Shown: in pieces, positions 28,588 through 41,608 of the stretch
Position numbering within the stretch: the first letter of the stretch is position 1
Layout: each line of letters opens with the position of its first letter
DNA from: Davidsoniella eucalypti
Lineage: Eukaryota; Ascomycota; Sordariomycetes; Microascales; Ceratocystidaceae
Length of the DNA: 64,000 bases
Assembly: GCA_004009845.1 (NCBI GenBank)
Contig: RMBW01000108.1
Location: 1-64,000, forward strand
Reading direction: 5' to 3'
Made by a program: the position numbers and the translations under genes
Notes under the pieces: model-generated
The model's input: only the letters and a program-made list of their open reading frames with translations
Told to the model about the DNA's origin: nothing
Databases searched by the model: none

Positions 28588-31510
28588 AAGTGAATTACAC
28601 AGTGCATACTGGTCTAAACATTATATCTAGTGTCATATACAGAAGACATGTGTACTGTCTCTATCTTGCATACCAAAGTACGAAGGGTGTCCAGCGCACC
28701 TCAAAAGCCTACGATATCTAGATCAGAGTGTCTTTTTTGGTGTGCCTGGTGCTGGTGGCGATTTAAAAGAAACAATATCGTGTTTGAAATCCCCACGCCC
28801 AAGTGACTTGCTACGCTGAAGACAGAAAGCAAGAGATAGATCGCAGTCGAGTGACGTTTGTCTTTTCTTCACCTCGGGATGTCTCGCTTACGGCATGTGT
28901 TGTCCGTTTTATGTTGATTTAATCTATGTAGAAGGGCCCAACACCCCAAAGGCTATACATATATGCAGTGCTTATAGAAGAATGAATAGAACAAGGAGAC
29001 AACAACATGTATGCAAAAATAGCCAAGAAAAGAATGGTATTCCTGGTAATTGCATATGTATATCTGTAACTTCTAGCTCCTCCCCTTGGACAGCTGTGCC
29101 GTTTTTCATCAAAACGATGTCTTATTCGTTCGACATATTTGGCAAGTCAGGCTGGCTCGAGCGTTCAATGTCTAAATATTCTCTTGCTCTTCTTTTTTAT
29201 TGCCAAGGGACGAATGAGGAGGCTGAACAGGGACCTTTCGGTGTATTTTTTTTGGGGTCTTTCTTCTTCTTTTTCTCTCTCAGATGACTGATTGCTTCGA
29301 GCAAGGACGAACTCGCAAACTTTTTATGTGTAAGTCAAAAGACAGCTTTTGAATTTTTGGGCTTGAAATAGGCGTTTTCCTGTTTGCTGCTTACGCTCAG
29401 ACGAAGATTTTGTCAGTCTTTTCGTTCTTGATATTCTTGGTGTTGGTGTGCCGCCACTCAAATTTAAGCTCAGGTTCATTTGCCGATGGTAATACTCAAA
29501 ACATATGTAGATTAAATGTATGATTCCAATATCAGGCTGTCTACCTATCTATTTATTATATACAAGGGAGATGAGGCAGCAAACGAAGATACATCGACGG
29601 AGATCACAGGCTTCCAAGACAGCATTGAGGATATGTAAGAAGGAGAAACATCAGGTAAGCTGTTCTGAAACATGGCTTTCCATAGCTGTAAAAAAGAAAT
29701 AAAAGAAAGAATTGAAGAACAAAAAAGAGAAAGAGCCCTGCCTCTACATGTACGCCCGTCTCTTCTTTTTTCAGGGGCCACAGACTGTTCATTGCTTCAC
29801 AGCTTGCTCCACTTGTTTACTTGCCCTATGGGCGATGATAACAAGCCATCGCAGGCCGGAGATTCATGCTATAGACAAGATCCATAGAGCTGTACAGAAA
29901 GATGGCCCAATGCATCTATTGCTGGCCTTTGTTTGTTTCGGAAAAAGACAGAGCGCTGTCCTTCTCGAGCTATCGGCCAACCCACCTGGTACCCGCCTAT
30001 CTATCTCATACTTGATAAGACGGGTACATACAAGTGGGCTGGGTGGTTGAGATGGATTGTTAGAGAAAGGAGAAGGCGGCCATCTGTAGGACGAAGGATA
30101 GAGCCTATCAACAGACGATTTCGAGTAGTTATCCAGAAAATCAAGACTTTGAAGGTCTCCAGGAAGCTGGGCAAAAGCAGGGGATTCGGCCACTCTATCT
30201 TGAAACAGGGGAATCAGACCAAAAAACAAAGAAAGAAAAGAAAAAGCCCCGATTTGAGGAAAGCTGTGACGACATCATGATGCCAATGCTATCATGTACT
30301 AGGACCTATGTATTTACATGTTAAATACTATCCACCACACCATATCGCACATCCTCAGATATTCCGTACTATAGTCGTAATGCGTGGTTTTCTAGTCCCG
30401 CCGGCTAATGCGGATTTGCTCGCCATATTACTTGGGAACAATGCCCTTATATTGGCACCAACGATTGTGATCTTCTTCTTCTCGGCCCTAAAAGCCAAGG
30501 GAATATTGGTACATGAATAACATGAAATCTGTAACAAAGCTGGCAGCCTATCCGAGAAATACCAAGCAAGGCTGCGGTGAAGGCAGGTGATCTTGTCCAC
30601 CAAACTACATGTACTACCAAGAATGCTAATCACAGAGCGATCGAAAACTCCATATGGTGATACTTGATCTACATGAACAAACAGTCAGGCAGACACTGTA
30701 TAGGTGGGTTTACCCTCTCTGTCTATTGCCGTTCTGTAGTATTTTCCGGCATGTATCTAATGCAGATCGGTATCGAGACCTGCTGTAGCTGTAGCATACC
30801 TGTACAGTGTGTATCTCCTTCCCACTCGTATTCCGTACGCATAAAGTGTTTCTCCGGGAGACAGATACAGCCTCCAAGGTGCTGTTCCCAAGATCGCAGT
30901 TTACTATGGCAACACACTACACAAGCTTTCTTATACATACGTTTGTTCCTTGGTTTTGTCAAGTCGCCTAAAGAATGGCGCAAGAGCCATTCCAAGGACT
31001 GTGTTTTCTTTCCAGCCTCTTGATCTCCCCTCTTTTCTTCCAGTCTTTTGGTTGTATGTATCTGCCCCTCCAAGTTCATTTGATAATGAGAAGGGATCTT
31101 CTGGTAAGAAGTGATGCAATAAATGGTAGTCAAACCTAGTAAAGCAGGTTCATTTGGAAAATACATGTACATGGCAAGGTTAGGTTAAAACCACATATCA
31201 CATTTCTTCGACTGCTCTTCTTTTCTCAAAAGGGAGAACTACTACGTTAGAAATAGTGATCAGAATGAATTGACGAGTGTTCTCAGCTGTAACCAGAGCC
31301 AAAATGATACCAGGAGATTAGTCAGTTAGTATATTTAGGTTGACAGAGCAGGGCTTTGATAGGGATGTTGAAATATGTACAGAAGGTTTATATTTGATAT
31401 CGAGACTCATATTTGTGTATGTAGAGCTAGAGCCGTTTATACAAATAACATATAAATCTGGCTGTTCCTTGCATAATTCCTATACAAAGCTGAGTGCCAC
31501 AAGCAATCGA

Positions 31511-31524
31511 CCCCCCCCCCCCCC
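31511..31524 (+). repeat. Poly-C tract (14 C)
   Basis: Fourteen consecutive C on the plus strand, followed by ttt. Further shorter C-runs occur at 34380-34386 and 34933-34940. Confidence 0.95.
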
Positions 31525-33500
31525 TTTCACACGATCTCAATATCTTGGTCAGCCAAGTTTGTAAGCCTGTACCTAACTTGAGCCTGAGTTCTCCTGATAC
31601 TCTCTTGTCGTTTGTTGTAGTATATTAACTTTCCAAACTTCTTTACAGTGTCTACCATACACTAAATAACTAGTTTTCTCCAACTAAAGCACTAGGGCCA
31701 GCATGTGGCACTTTATATCCGTCAGATCCCATGAAGGCGGCATTTTTTGTATTTCTTCATTATTCATGTCATTAGTGTCATTCTTCCGTCTCGGCAGGGT
31801 AGGTTTCTTAGCTTAGCCGTGTTCATGGTATTTGTTTATTTTTTATTTATTTTTTTACAAAGTACGCATGGCAAACATAGTCAAGATGGCATGCAGAACA
31901 GCTGCTAAGACACCAGAGAGAAGAATAAAACACAAGACAGGCATTGGGCCAGTCAATTCTTGCTAGTGTTTTCATGATCTGACCAATGTGAAAATATGCA
32001 AAGATTACTAGTTTATGACCAAAAAGGCCTGTATATGCGCATATTTCTCAAAGTGACTGATGTTCCGACAAAGCGCTTCTCAGGAGTGGATTGCATGTTC
32101 ACTATGCTTCTGTCTTTTCTTTCATTGTCCGAAAGGCTAAAGATCATGGCCGTCACATTTTTATTATTCTTTATTCTTTTTTTAAGGGATCCTGGTTCAA
32201 CTTGAAACACGCTAGTGACCAAAGCGAGCTACGGGATACTTGAGATGAAGGTATTTCCCAACGCCAAAACTGCGCTGAGCGTGACAGATCCCACGAGTAG
32301 CGAGCTAGCCAAGGTCACCCAAGCAGTCATTACTACTCATACAGATACACAAGTCCGACGTGGGAACTTGGCCGGCTGACTAACAGTATGTGTTGTACGT
32401 ACTTTTCCTTTTCCATTCCTGTCTCCATGAAACATCAAGAATTTGGAGATGCCAGCAGATCAACATGCTGTGATTGTGCCGGCGTGGTAAAATTACAAAG
32501 TGAACAAGTTGAATTTGATCCCTGGACACGCGAGCAAATCAGATCGGAAACAACCAAGTTGATGACTTTAAATGCAGCTTATGACCTCATTTGTTACTCT
32601 AGTTTTCTTAATACTAGTGCAAAAATAAAGAAAAAAATAAAAGAAAAAAGTCCGAGCGAGCTGTTGTCGATCACAATTAACCACACTAATTGCTACTGTT
32701 GCCACCCACTACAACCCCATATGTTTAAGCTTTTTCAGGTTATTTACTTGTTACTTCGTAATCTAGTTGTGGCTGATATATCATGGACATCTTGATCAAC
32801 CAAATTTTCATCTACAATAGCGTGTTTTAGATGGACATGGCAAAGGACCGTTTGCGAGTCTCTATTTGATATACAGATATGTACATGCAACGTACAGTAT
32901 GTAGTAACAAGTGTATTATTGAATTTCTTCTTTCTTATAGCCTAGGTAGATAGATCCTTTGGCTTGCCGATACAGATCTGCCCCGCAAATAAAAGTTGTT
33001 TCTCTAGCTTCATATCCTTCTTTGGTACAATATACAATATATATCTTTTGCAGTCCGTTGCAGCTGTACGTGTCTGTTTGCTCGGTCTGCGTGTTTATTA
33101 TGCAGCTTGGGTCGGGGCAAGGTTTTAGTTCGTCATCAGCACACGAATGGGGCTGAAGACGGACTTCGAAGAGGGGATTTTTATTCTTTGAGAGAAAGAG
33201 GCTGGTTAGGCTCTTTTCGCTGTTGGTTTGTAGGATGATCAGTGAGTTTTCGAAGTGCCCTAGTAAAGAGGGATGGCTTAGGGTTAATCTTGACAAATGT
33301 CGATGAGATGATCTTATTAATATGGAGTTGCAGAGTAAGTGATACATAATCTGGCCAGGATATACCAAAAAGGCAATTTCAAGTATTTCCATTTTGGAAT
33401 AAAAGTTAAAGGTTAAGAGCATTAAACTAAGAGCATCACTAGTCTGCAAAATTGAACGATGCGACCTATAGTTCCAAGACGACAGTTAGGGTTTGGGTTG

Positions 33501-36500
33501 CAAGTGGGCGTGAGTTTTGTCTTCTTCAGGAGACAACCAAAAGATCTGTCGGATATTCTTGGGCTGACAAGTATCTGTATGTAGAAGAGCGCTTCTTGGG
33601 GTCAGAGTGGAGGATACTCTGGTTGTAGGCTCCTTGTGGGCAACGCTGCATGTTACAGTTACAGGTCGCAGTTGCGGAAGAGAACATCAGAGGATGATCG
33701 CCCCTTCACTCTTATCCTGGGTTTAGCCTACCGAGGCAACCCTTCTTTGCTCGAGCTCAGCTTTGCGAGTCTTTCTCCTTGCGGGACTCCGACTGAGCTC
33801 CTGACAGATGCGGACGATCATCTGGGAGCCCGAGAGCTCGCTCTGTAGTACTTTGTAGTTGTATATGGTTGCTTGTTACGTTTGTATTATTTTTCTTCCG
33901 TGCCTGGGAAAGGGATTGATCCGGCGTGGGACATATTTAGCATAGAAACGAGCCTTCTGGTATGCAGGCAAACGTCCATGCTTTTCGCTTGGAGGAAGAG
34001 GAGGAGGAAGGAGAAGACTAGAGGAGGGGGGGTCAGATGGTCCACCAAAAAGCACATACCAAAATAAAGTCGGGCGTTGGGATTCTGTATGGAGAATGTG
34101 TTGGTTTGTTTCATGTTGCTGTAGAAGCGCTGAAAGCCCAAGAAAATGGGCGGGTTCCTTTTTACGAAGAGACGGGAAAATAGAGGACAAAAGCGGCCTC
34201 TTGGACGGTACTACACGAGTACTTTTTGATATTGGCCTGTGACGGAGAATATCACTCTGACCCTGAAAGCGTCTCGAGCTGAGTTTTTCATTGTATGGTG
34301 TATTTCATACAGCTAGAGATTGGTTTCTTGGGGTCGTGCGAGGAGATCGGTTGCCCTACGAGAAACAAGCCTTGACCCTCCCCCCCAAAAAGAAGGGAAA
34401 AAAAGAGGACCGGATTGTTTTGGATGTTGAAGTTGAATCGCCTAGAAGAGAGGCTGTTCCTATTTTTCATGATTCTGCCCAATAGTATTCTGTTGTCGTC
34501 GTAGCTTTCTTGTGCCTTTTCCGGTCTTTTGTATTTTTTGCCGCCTCCTCACTTAAATCATGCTACTATGTATATAGCCAACCGAGGCTTTGCTTTGACG
34601 AGTCTTTTATTCTGTATTATATCTATTATTGTTATTCTTTATTTTTGTTTCCCCAGAAGCCGGTCGTGAAACTTTTCTAGGCTTTCTTTCTGGTGCATTT
34701 ATTTATATAACTTTGTAGGGGCAAGTCGACCACCATCAAGCCAGCCCTGTTTATTCCCGTCTTTCTTCCTGTTTTACTTTCTATCCTTTTTATTTTTTCC
34801 ATCTCCTAAGGCTGATCGACTTTTTCCTTGCCTTGCTTGGATATTTAGCAGTGTCTTTTTTCTTTTTTACTTTCTTCTTTTCTTTCTTTTAGATTCCATG
34901 ATCATAATAGATCAACCACTCTTACATTCGCTCCCCCCCCTTCTTTACCCCGGCTGGCCTTTTTATTATTCTTTTTCTTCTCTTACTTCAGGGACTCGGG
35001 ATCTTCCACTATCTAACTAGCCGTCTATCCCTCATTATTAAAAAAGATTTACAGCGTCTTGAACCCGCATTGCCCGCTCGACGTCACCAGCTTGTAGAAG
35101 TCCGCCGATCCAATCATCATTGACGACAGCATAGTGTTCTGTTCTATCTGTCTATCTGTCTATCTGTCTATCTCTAGTATACACTACTACCACTAGTCTT
35201 TACTACTGCTTCCTGGTGTCATAGTATAGTATCGGGGGCCGCACAGACAAAGCTAGTCCATTTCGTCATAGGGCCGCTTTCTACAGAGAATTACTCTGTG
35301 TTTCTTGTTTTTTTTTTTCTTCTTTTTGCCTTTGCTTTGGCCCAGCCAACCTTAGCGAACTGGCCAATATCAGCCACCGACCGGCTTCGTGCAGCGTTCT
35401 TTGTCTTTGCCGTCTTCTGTCTCTTTGTCTATCACCTCAGCCTGTTTCTTGACGGCACGACCGCTTGCCTTTCTATCCCACGTGTGGCAGCTGCTTCTGT
35501 TCTTTGCCGCAGTTGTAATTTACCTGTGCACTTGTAGTTGGAGTTGGGAACTTGACTTGTTTCCTCCTAACGTCACTTGCTTCTTGGGTATTGTTTTCTA
35601 GCGTCTAGCTTTCCAGTCAAGGATCGTTGTTCCTCTGGCTCTCTCTCTGTTTCTTTGCCTTTGCACTAGGGAGACTAAGGGCAGATCACTTGCCGTATAT
35701 CGTCCTTCTTTCTTCGCCTGCTTATTTCCCAGGCATCCAACGAGGCAAGCAAGCCTAAGCTAAAAACTTCTGTGCGATCTGCTTAGCTGCGCCGATCACC
35801 TATTATCCACCAACAAGCTTTTATTTCTCTCTTTATATCTCTTTTCCTGTGCTTGTCAACTCGTCCCGCTTCCTGCACTCCTTGGTGTATTCCTTGTTCC
35901 TGTTCCTGCTATCCCGACGGGGTCCTTTAGGCGCGTCTGTTCTTGTGACCGCCCGAACAAACTAGCTGTTGGCATATTGCCATATTGTCCACAACACCCC
36001 TAGTCCTGAACTCGGAAGACCAAAGTGTTGCTACGGTGCCAGAGAAAGAAGTTGATCGTCGCCTTCAGATCACTTTTGATAGTCTTACTGTCACTCAACT
36101 ATCCATACACTGCCAATTCTCACACCCATCTACCCTGGCCCAGTCACCCAATCCCCATCTCCTTCCCTCTTCACTCTCTCTCGCTCTCTCCTAGTTCCCT
36201 ACCGGTTTCTCTAGAAAGAAAGCAAGGTTAGCTTTAGCTCTTGAACTGTATATCCAGTTGTTGCCGTGGCGTGCTAAGTGGCTGTCTATTATAAACGGCA
36301 TCGCCTCCACCAGAACCAGGCTTTCCTGTTTCTCTTTGTTCCAGTCTGCGTTTATGTTGTATATCTTTCTCTTCTTCTTGTCTTCTCTCATTTTTTCTCT
36401 CTTTGCGGAACTACCATCACCAAGAAACGGGATAGATAGAGAATAACTTGTTGCTTCACGCCTTGACTGCGCTGTGGACCATTCTTTTGGATTAAGACCC

Positions 36501-37527
36501 TCCTCGAACACACGAAAACGCTCCCTGATCCCAGGGCTGGTAAGAAGAGAGTCTCTTTTTTCTTTTCTAGCAGTCTGCCTGTCTCACTTTGTTTTGTTTT
36601 CGTTTACTTCTACGACTTCTTGGACTTCTTCTACCACTGCCGCCCTTAGATTGTTTGTTACAGAGTGAGCAAGAATTTGTGATGTGCTAGCCAGAACGTT
36701 GGACAGACACACTTTAACTCAGACCTCTGATTTTATCAATTTTTTTTCTCTTCTCGAATACTTGCTCTGTCTCTGAACTCTCAACGGCATTCCTTCTTTT
36801 TTTTCTTGTCCAAATCTGCGCATTAAAAGCTCTGTTTTTCCTTTCTCTTTTCTTTTATTGCTTTGTGTGTCAACCAATATTTTGATATTCTTTTCAACAA
36901 TCTCTCATGTTTAACGCAACTGCCGCTCCTGGAAGTTGATATATCAGACCGTTTCTTGCTGTCTTTCCTCTCTTTCCTCATCCAGTGCGCTCCTTCCTCC
37001 ACACTGTAACGGCCATCACACAAGCAAACAAGAAAACGAGAAAACGCCTTAGCTGCATATGACGCTTAGAAGCATAAGATCCAAGAAGCTATACAAGAAG
37101 ATCGAAGACTAAATATTGAAGCTTGGGGTTCTACTTTCTGCTTTGAAACCATAGGTATTACCTTTTTATTCCTTTTCTATATTATATTTCCCAATTCGCC
37201 ATTCCCTCCAGTCAGCCTTGTTATCGCTTTATTTTGCGTCTAAGTGGCGTACTAAAGCAAAGTAAAAGTAGCTGAAGAAAAGTAAAGGAAAGTTAGCTTA
37301 GTAGTTACTAACCTTGCTTTCTGCTCTATTCTGTCCTATCTACACAGTTATCATTACATCACATCACATAATCTGCACATCCTGCTCCCTTGGGCACACC
37401 TTCTTTCTCCCCTTGTTCTTTCCTCACCTCTGGCCCCCTCACTTCCCCTCCCCCCTTCGACTATCCAGTCCAAGTCAGTCTATGAATAAGAGCATTCTTT
37501 ACCAACAATCCTCCAAAATCTCACAAA
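33501..37527. other. Pyrimidine-rich upstream region of the GT23-like gene
   Basis: No supported coding region. From about 34500 to 37500 the plus strand is strongly C/T-rich, with many ttctttt and ctttct runs. This could be a very long promoter and 5' leader, possibly with leader introns, of the gene at 37528. Short frames here reflect the skewed composition (Phe, Ser, Leu, Pro). Confidence 0.5.
35143..35174 (+). repeat. tctatctg microsatellite
   Basis: Four units of tctatctg (the last ending c), perfect from 35143 to 35173, within the pyrimidine-rich upstream region. Confidence 0.9.
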
Positions 37528-39423
37528 ATGCCAGCCCATCTGGAAATCCCGACTACTCCGAGAATCATGGTGTTGCCGCCCAAACTAAATCTTCGAAGAG
37601 CCGTAGCATACAAAGACCGAGGCCCTTTATCCGCCACCTCGTCCCGATTCAACTTCAACCATCTTCTATTCTCGCCGCCGCCGTCACCCAGTCTACCTGC
37701 GCTTGTTCCGCGTCCACGCAAAGTATCCCGATCTACACGGCCTAGCCGATTTGTTAGAATGCTCGGTTGGATATGCTGTGGCATGACCATGTGCTACCTG
37801 ACCATCCTGATGATGGCAGGCCGGTCAACCTCGTTCCCAGTTCTGATGATGCCCGCCTGGGTACGTCAAGATTTTGAAATGGTTGGACTTGACGACGTGC
37901 CCGACTTTGCCACGCCAATTGTCGTGTCCGATCACCACGGCCGCACCCGCTGGACCGTATCTATCCCGCCAACCACCGACTTCCCACTGGCCTTTTCCGA
38001 ATACAAGGCCATGGCTGAGACGTGCCGCGAGGTTGCCACCCGTGCTCGCGATCTCCACTCGTCCGACGAGGCCATCAGCGCCCTCGTACACCACCAAAGT
38101 GTGCTGGACTTTGCCAAGAAGGACTCGTACTTTATCGACGTTAAGGACGCCGAAAGCGCCGGCCTATTACCAACAACCGAATCCCGTGATCAAAAGACTA
38201 GCAGCAGACCACGGGGCAATCTAGTTGGCGTCAACGAGGCCATGATGTCCGATCTGCCCGTATGCGAGCGTACCATGACCGTGACGCTCGAGTCAGCCGA
38301 TGCCGGCCTAGGCCACTCCTTGATGATGCTGTGGACCTTCTACGGCCTTGCCCAGAAGCAGAAGCGCCACTTCTTCATCGACGACTCGCGCTGGGCTTAT
38401 GGCAAGTATGCTGATATGTTCGAAGCCCCACCTGTGCCTTCGTGCCGCCCGCCGCCACGCCACGAGATGCTGCCGTGCCCACTGCAGTCGCGCCACCTCG
38501 TCATCTCTGCCGCCACTGCCCACGATAGTCTGATAGGCATGTTGTCTGTGAGCTCGTTGAGCTTCACCGAGCTGGACGGTAGCAAGGTGCTGTATGCTCT
38601 GGCCCGCACCGGCCACGACGCCCTGTTCAAGCCCATCGCACAAGACAAAGAGTATGTGCGCTCCCGTGCCGAGTCTCTGCGCCGCGATGCTTCCCAGCGT
38701 AACGGTGCCTTTGCTCCCGTGGTTGCCATGCACATCCGTCACGGCGATCGCCATCCGCTTGAGTTCCAGTACCACCAGTCATACATCCCACTGAACACCT
38801 TCAGTGACCGCGCCTACGATCTGGCCGACCTACACCACAACGTGACCAAGGCTGCAGCAGCCTTGCAGCAACACCGCCAGCTACAGCAGGGCCCGCCTCT
38901 GTCTAGCAACACTCCTGCACCCGCGCCGTTCTTGGTCGTTGCCACCGACGACCCCGTGGTCTTCGAGACCGATGAGTTCAAGCACGCTTCGCGTGCCCAG
39001 GACCACATCCGCTTGGCCAGCAAGGCCGCTATTCAGCACGTTAACCAGAACCGCCTGGCACTACATCGTTTCATCGACGAGACCATCGGCTGGGAGGGTG
39101 GCTTCTATGCACCTATGTTCTGGAGTCTTGGCCAGCCACCTAGCACCTCTGGCAAGGCTAACAACATTGTGAACAAAGATCCTACCACGCTTCGCCCTTC
39201 GGCTGATACTCTGCGCCTACGCAACTATCTCGGCCGCGCCTACATCATGGACCTCGCCGTGCTGGTTGAGGCCGGTGACTACGTCATGTGCACTGTGAGT
39301 GCCATGGGCTGCCGTATCCTGGCTGTAATGATGGGCTCAGAGCGTGCCTTTGAAAAGGAGAGATGGGTCAATGTCGACGGAGACTTTACATGGTCTGGTC
39401 TCAGCTGGGATCTCGACCTGTAA
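37528..39423 (+). CDS. GT23-like (alpha-1,6-fucosyltransferase-related) type II membrane glycosyltransferase
   Basis: An intronless 631-residue frame. A basic, Pro/Ser-rich cytosolic tail (1-78) is followed by one membrane segment (about 79-97, GWICCGMTMCYLTILMMAG), giving a Golgi type II topology. The lumenal part has GLGHSLMMLW (about 260-269), FFIDDSRWAYGKYADMF (about 282-298), VVAMHIRHGDRHPLEF (about 398-413, the H-x-R-x-x-D nucleotide-sugar motif of the fucosyltransferase-like GT-B fold), and near the end AYIMDLAVLVEAGDYVMCTVSAMGCRILAVMMG, matching the D...L...A-D-x-x-x-x-T-x-S...R element of GT23/FUT8-like enzymes. The donor is probably a GDP-sugar; the acceptor is unknown. The start lies in a good context (caaaatgcc). 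GC content is far above that of the long pyrimidine-rich upstream region. O-fucosyltransferase-like families are the main alternative. Confidence 0.85.
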   Translation: MPAHLEIPTTPRIMVLPPKLNLRRAVAYKDRGPLSATSSRFNFNHLLFSPPPSPSLPALVPRPRKVSRSTRPSRFVRMLGWICCGMTMCYLTILMMAGRSTSFPVLMMPAWVRQDFEMVGLDDVPDFATPIVVSDHHGRTRWTVSIPPTTDFPLAFSEYKAMAETCREVATRARDLHSSDEAISALVHHQSVLDFAKKDSYFIDVKDAESAGLLPTTESRDQKTSSRPRGNLVGVNEAMMSDLPVCERTMTVTLESADAGLGHSLMMLWTFYGLAQKQKRHFFIDDSRWAYGKYADMFEAPPVPSCRPPPRHEMLPCPLQSRHLVISAATAHDSLIGMLSVSSLSFTELDGSKVLYALARTGHDALFKPIAQDKEYVRSRAESLRRDASQRNGAFAPVVAMHIRHGDRHPLEFQYHQSYIPLNTFSDRAYDLADLHHNVTKAAAALQQHRQLQQGPPLSSNTPAPAPFLVVATDDPVVFETDEFKHASRAQDHIRLASKAAIQHVNQNRLALHRFIDETIGWEGGFYAPMFWSLGQPPSTSGKANNIVNKDPTTLRPSADTLRLRNYLGRAYIMDLAVLVEAGDYVMCTVSAMGCRILAVMMGSERAFEKERWVNVDGDFTWSGLSWDLDL

Positions 39424-41608
39424 GAATGTTACAGAGAATATTTTGCTCTTGTTTTTATTGTTTCTTTCGTTCCGTCTTCGACTTGATATCCCTCTCTGTT
39501 CCAGCGTGTTTGTTTGCCACCTTTTCCCAACTTGCTTTGCTTCTTGGCCCTTCGTTGATCTGGCTAGATCCGCATCGTTTGCATTCTTTATATTACTATT
39601 ATTATTGGGTTCGGGTCATCAAGCTTTTAGCTTAGCATAAAGCTTTGACCTTTTTTTCTTTTTCTTTCATCGGCGTCATAGTCTCTTTCCCATATAGATC
39701 TTGGGAGAGGCGATTCTTTTTTTTATATTTTTACTGGCATATCTTGACCGTGCTTAAATCTGGTCGCTGGTTCTATCTATCATTCTGCATTCATTGCGGC
39801 CGTCTAATATCTTATTTCAAGCTCTTCAAATATAATATTGAAGGCTTCGGTTTATATATATAGTTAGCTACGGCCCCATTGCTATTTTAACGACACATCA
39901 TCTCCTTCTTTTTGCTTATTGGCTCGGTCATCATCAACCGCCGAATTTTCGTTTCTTTCCTTTCTTTTAGACACAATTCCCCGGAATACCTACGCTTATT
40001 CCACCTTATGACTTCTTCCCATATTCTTGTTTTGATATCTTTCTATTTTTTTGCGTATTTCTACCATGCTTTTGGTATACATTTGAGGAAAATACCCCTC
40101 ATTATCTACAAAAGCGTTATTCGTTTAATCTTCAAGCTTAACTTGTAGACAGCGTTGACGCCATACTTTCGTTTACACATCTCATAATCTCATCAATCTA
40201 TTACGAATAAAAATATTTAAATATTGACAATCTCTATTATCATGTGACATGTCGCCTCACGTTATACGTTATTTATAAAGCTATTTTAATAAATCGCCAT
40301 CTGATCCAGCTTGATACTTTAGGAAACTGCCATTGTAAGCAAGTTACACTAACCCAAAAAAGGTCCCAACTATTGCTCACAATCATATTGTTATCCAAAA
40401 TTATGTGTCACTATCTTAGTTAAGTCGATGTGAGTGTGACTACTCAAATTTATTTAAACTGAAAATCATCGAACTATAAATGCCGATTTTGTGAAATATA
40501 TCGAACAAGAGCCCCCAAATTTTGATGATACTGTACCGAGTCAACCCGCACCTTGAATATTAATAACCGGGAAAACCTATGGAATATAACCAAAAAAAAC
40601 GCAAGTAAAGCAGAAACAAACATATCAAAACGAGTCACAACTAGCTGTGAAACTACCCCCAGAATAAAACAAAAGAAAAATCCCAACAGTAAGCAGCAAC
40701 GTTGAGTTTATTCCACAACAAAGGAAATACGGAGATGAACAGAAAGACAAACAAGCAGAAAAAAGTGACATTAACAGACACGACAAAATTATGGATAGGA
40801 ACGAAAAGGAGCACAAATGAGAGATGAAAAAAGCACAAGCAGATATACAAGAGAACAGAATGTATATAATATGGAGAAATCATGTTTTGACTTGGTTCGG
40901 AGTTGAGTGAAAGAAAAAAACGAGAACAAATAAGAAACGAAACGCTGGCTGAAAAGTTATAGATAAAAGAACGATAGAAATGAATGAGAAGATATTGATA
41001 ACAAAACTCGTTCCTCAAATTGTCTTCAGAAGGAATTGGACATTGATGATGCTTGGGACCAATGTATTGCTGAAATCAGAAAATAGATAAAAAATACGCC
41101 TGATTTTTACCCGTAGTACTAAATTGGTTGGCCACACGCATGGCGGATGGATAGTAGATGGATAAATGTAGGCTCTCATGTACTTCGCCGACCGGAATAT
41201 CAAAGTCTGATGATATATATATATATGTTTGATGCCGGTTAAAAAAGGACAATTGTTTCATAGACGCCGTGGTCATCGTTAAATAGAGAGAAGAAAGGAC
41301 GAAGTATATCGAGAAAGATAGAAAAGAGCGGAAATGGGCGCAGCATCGGATGAGAGAAGACCGAGTAATATGTATACGTGTGAAACGAACCGCCGACCTA
41401 TGAATATAAGGAGAGCTTAAGTAGAAATTTCAATCTCCTATAGGCGAGACTGAGAAACGAAGACAACATGGCCATGAAAAAACGCATAGAGCGTCGAGTT
41501 CAAGGAAACCATCAAATGAGTATCAAAAAGCAAGATAAACGCTAGCGCACGATGAAAAGAAAACAGCATCACAAGAGGAAGAAAAACTAACAATACGCAA
41601 CAGAGTTT
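39424..41608. other. Intergenic between convergent genes
   Basis: 2.2 kb, T-rich on the left and A-rich on the right, as expected for convergent 3' flanks. A (ta) run sits at about 41214-41226. No gene supported. Confidence 0.5.

Larger units (their letters stand above)
26764..33500. other. Large gene-free interval
   Basis: 6.7 kb without a gene I can support. It holds scattered short frames, AT-rich runs (e.g. 27760-27830), poly-C tracts at 28577-28587 and 31511-31524, and T-rich stretches. The longest frame (32916-33449, minus, 177 codons) has no motif or coding look. A spliced non-coding transcript cannot be excluded. Confidence 0.45.

Noticed and set aside
29864..31172. Several overlapping 110-150 codon frames on both strands
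   Set aside because: Mutually overlapping, without recognisable domains, and typical of chance open frames in low-stop sequence.
32916..33449. 177-codon minus-strand open frame in a gene desert
   Set aside because: No motif, no signal peptide, AT-rich chance-like composition, no splice context. Not supported, although it is the longest frame in the interval.
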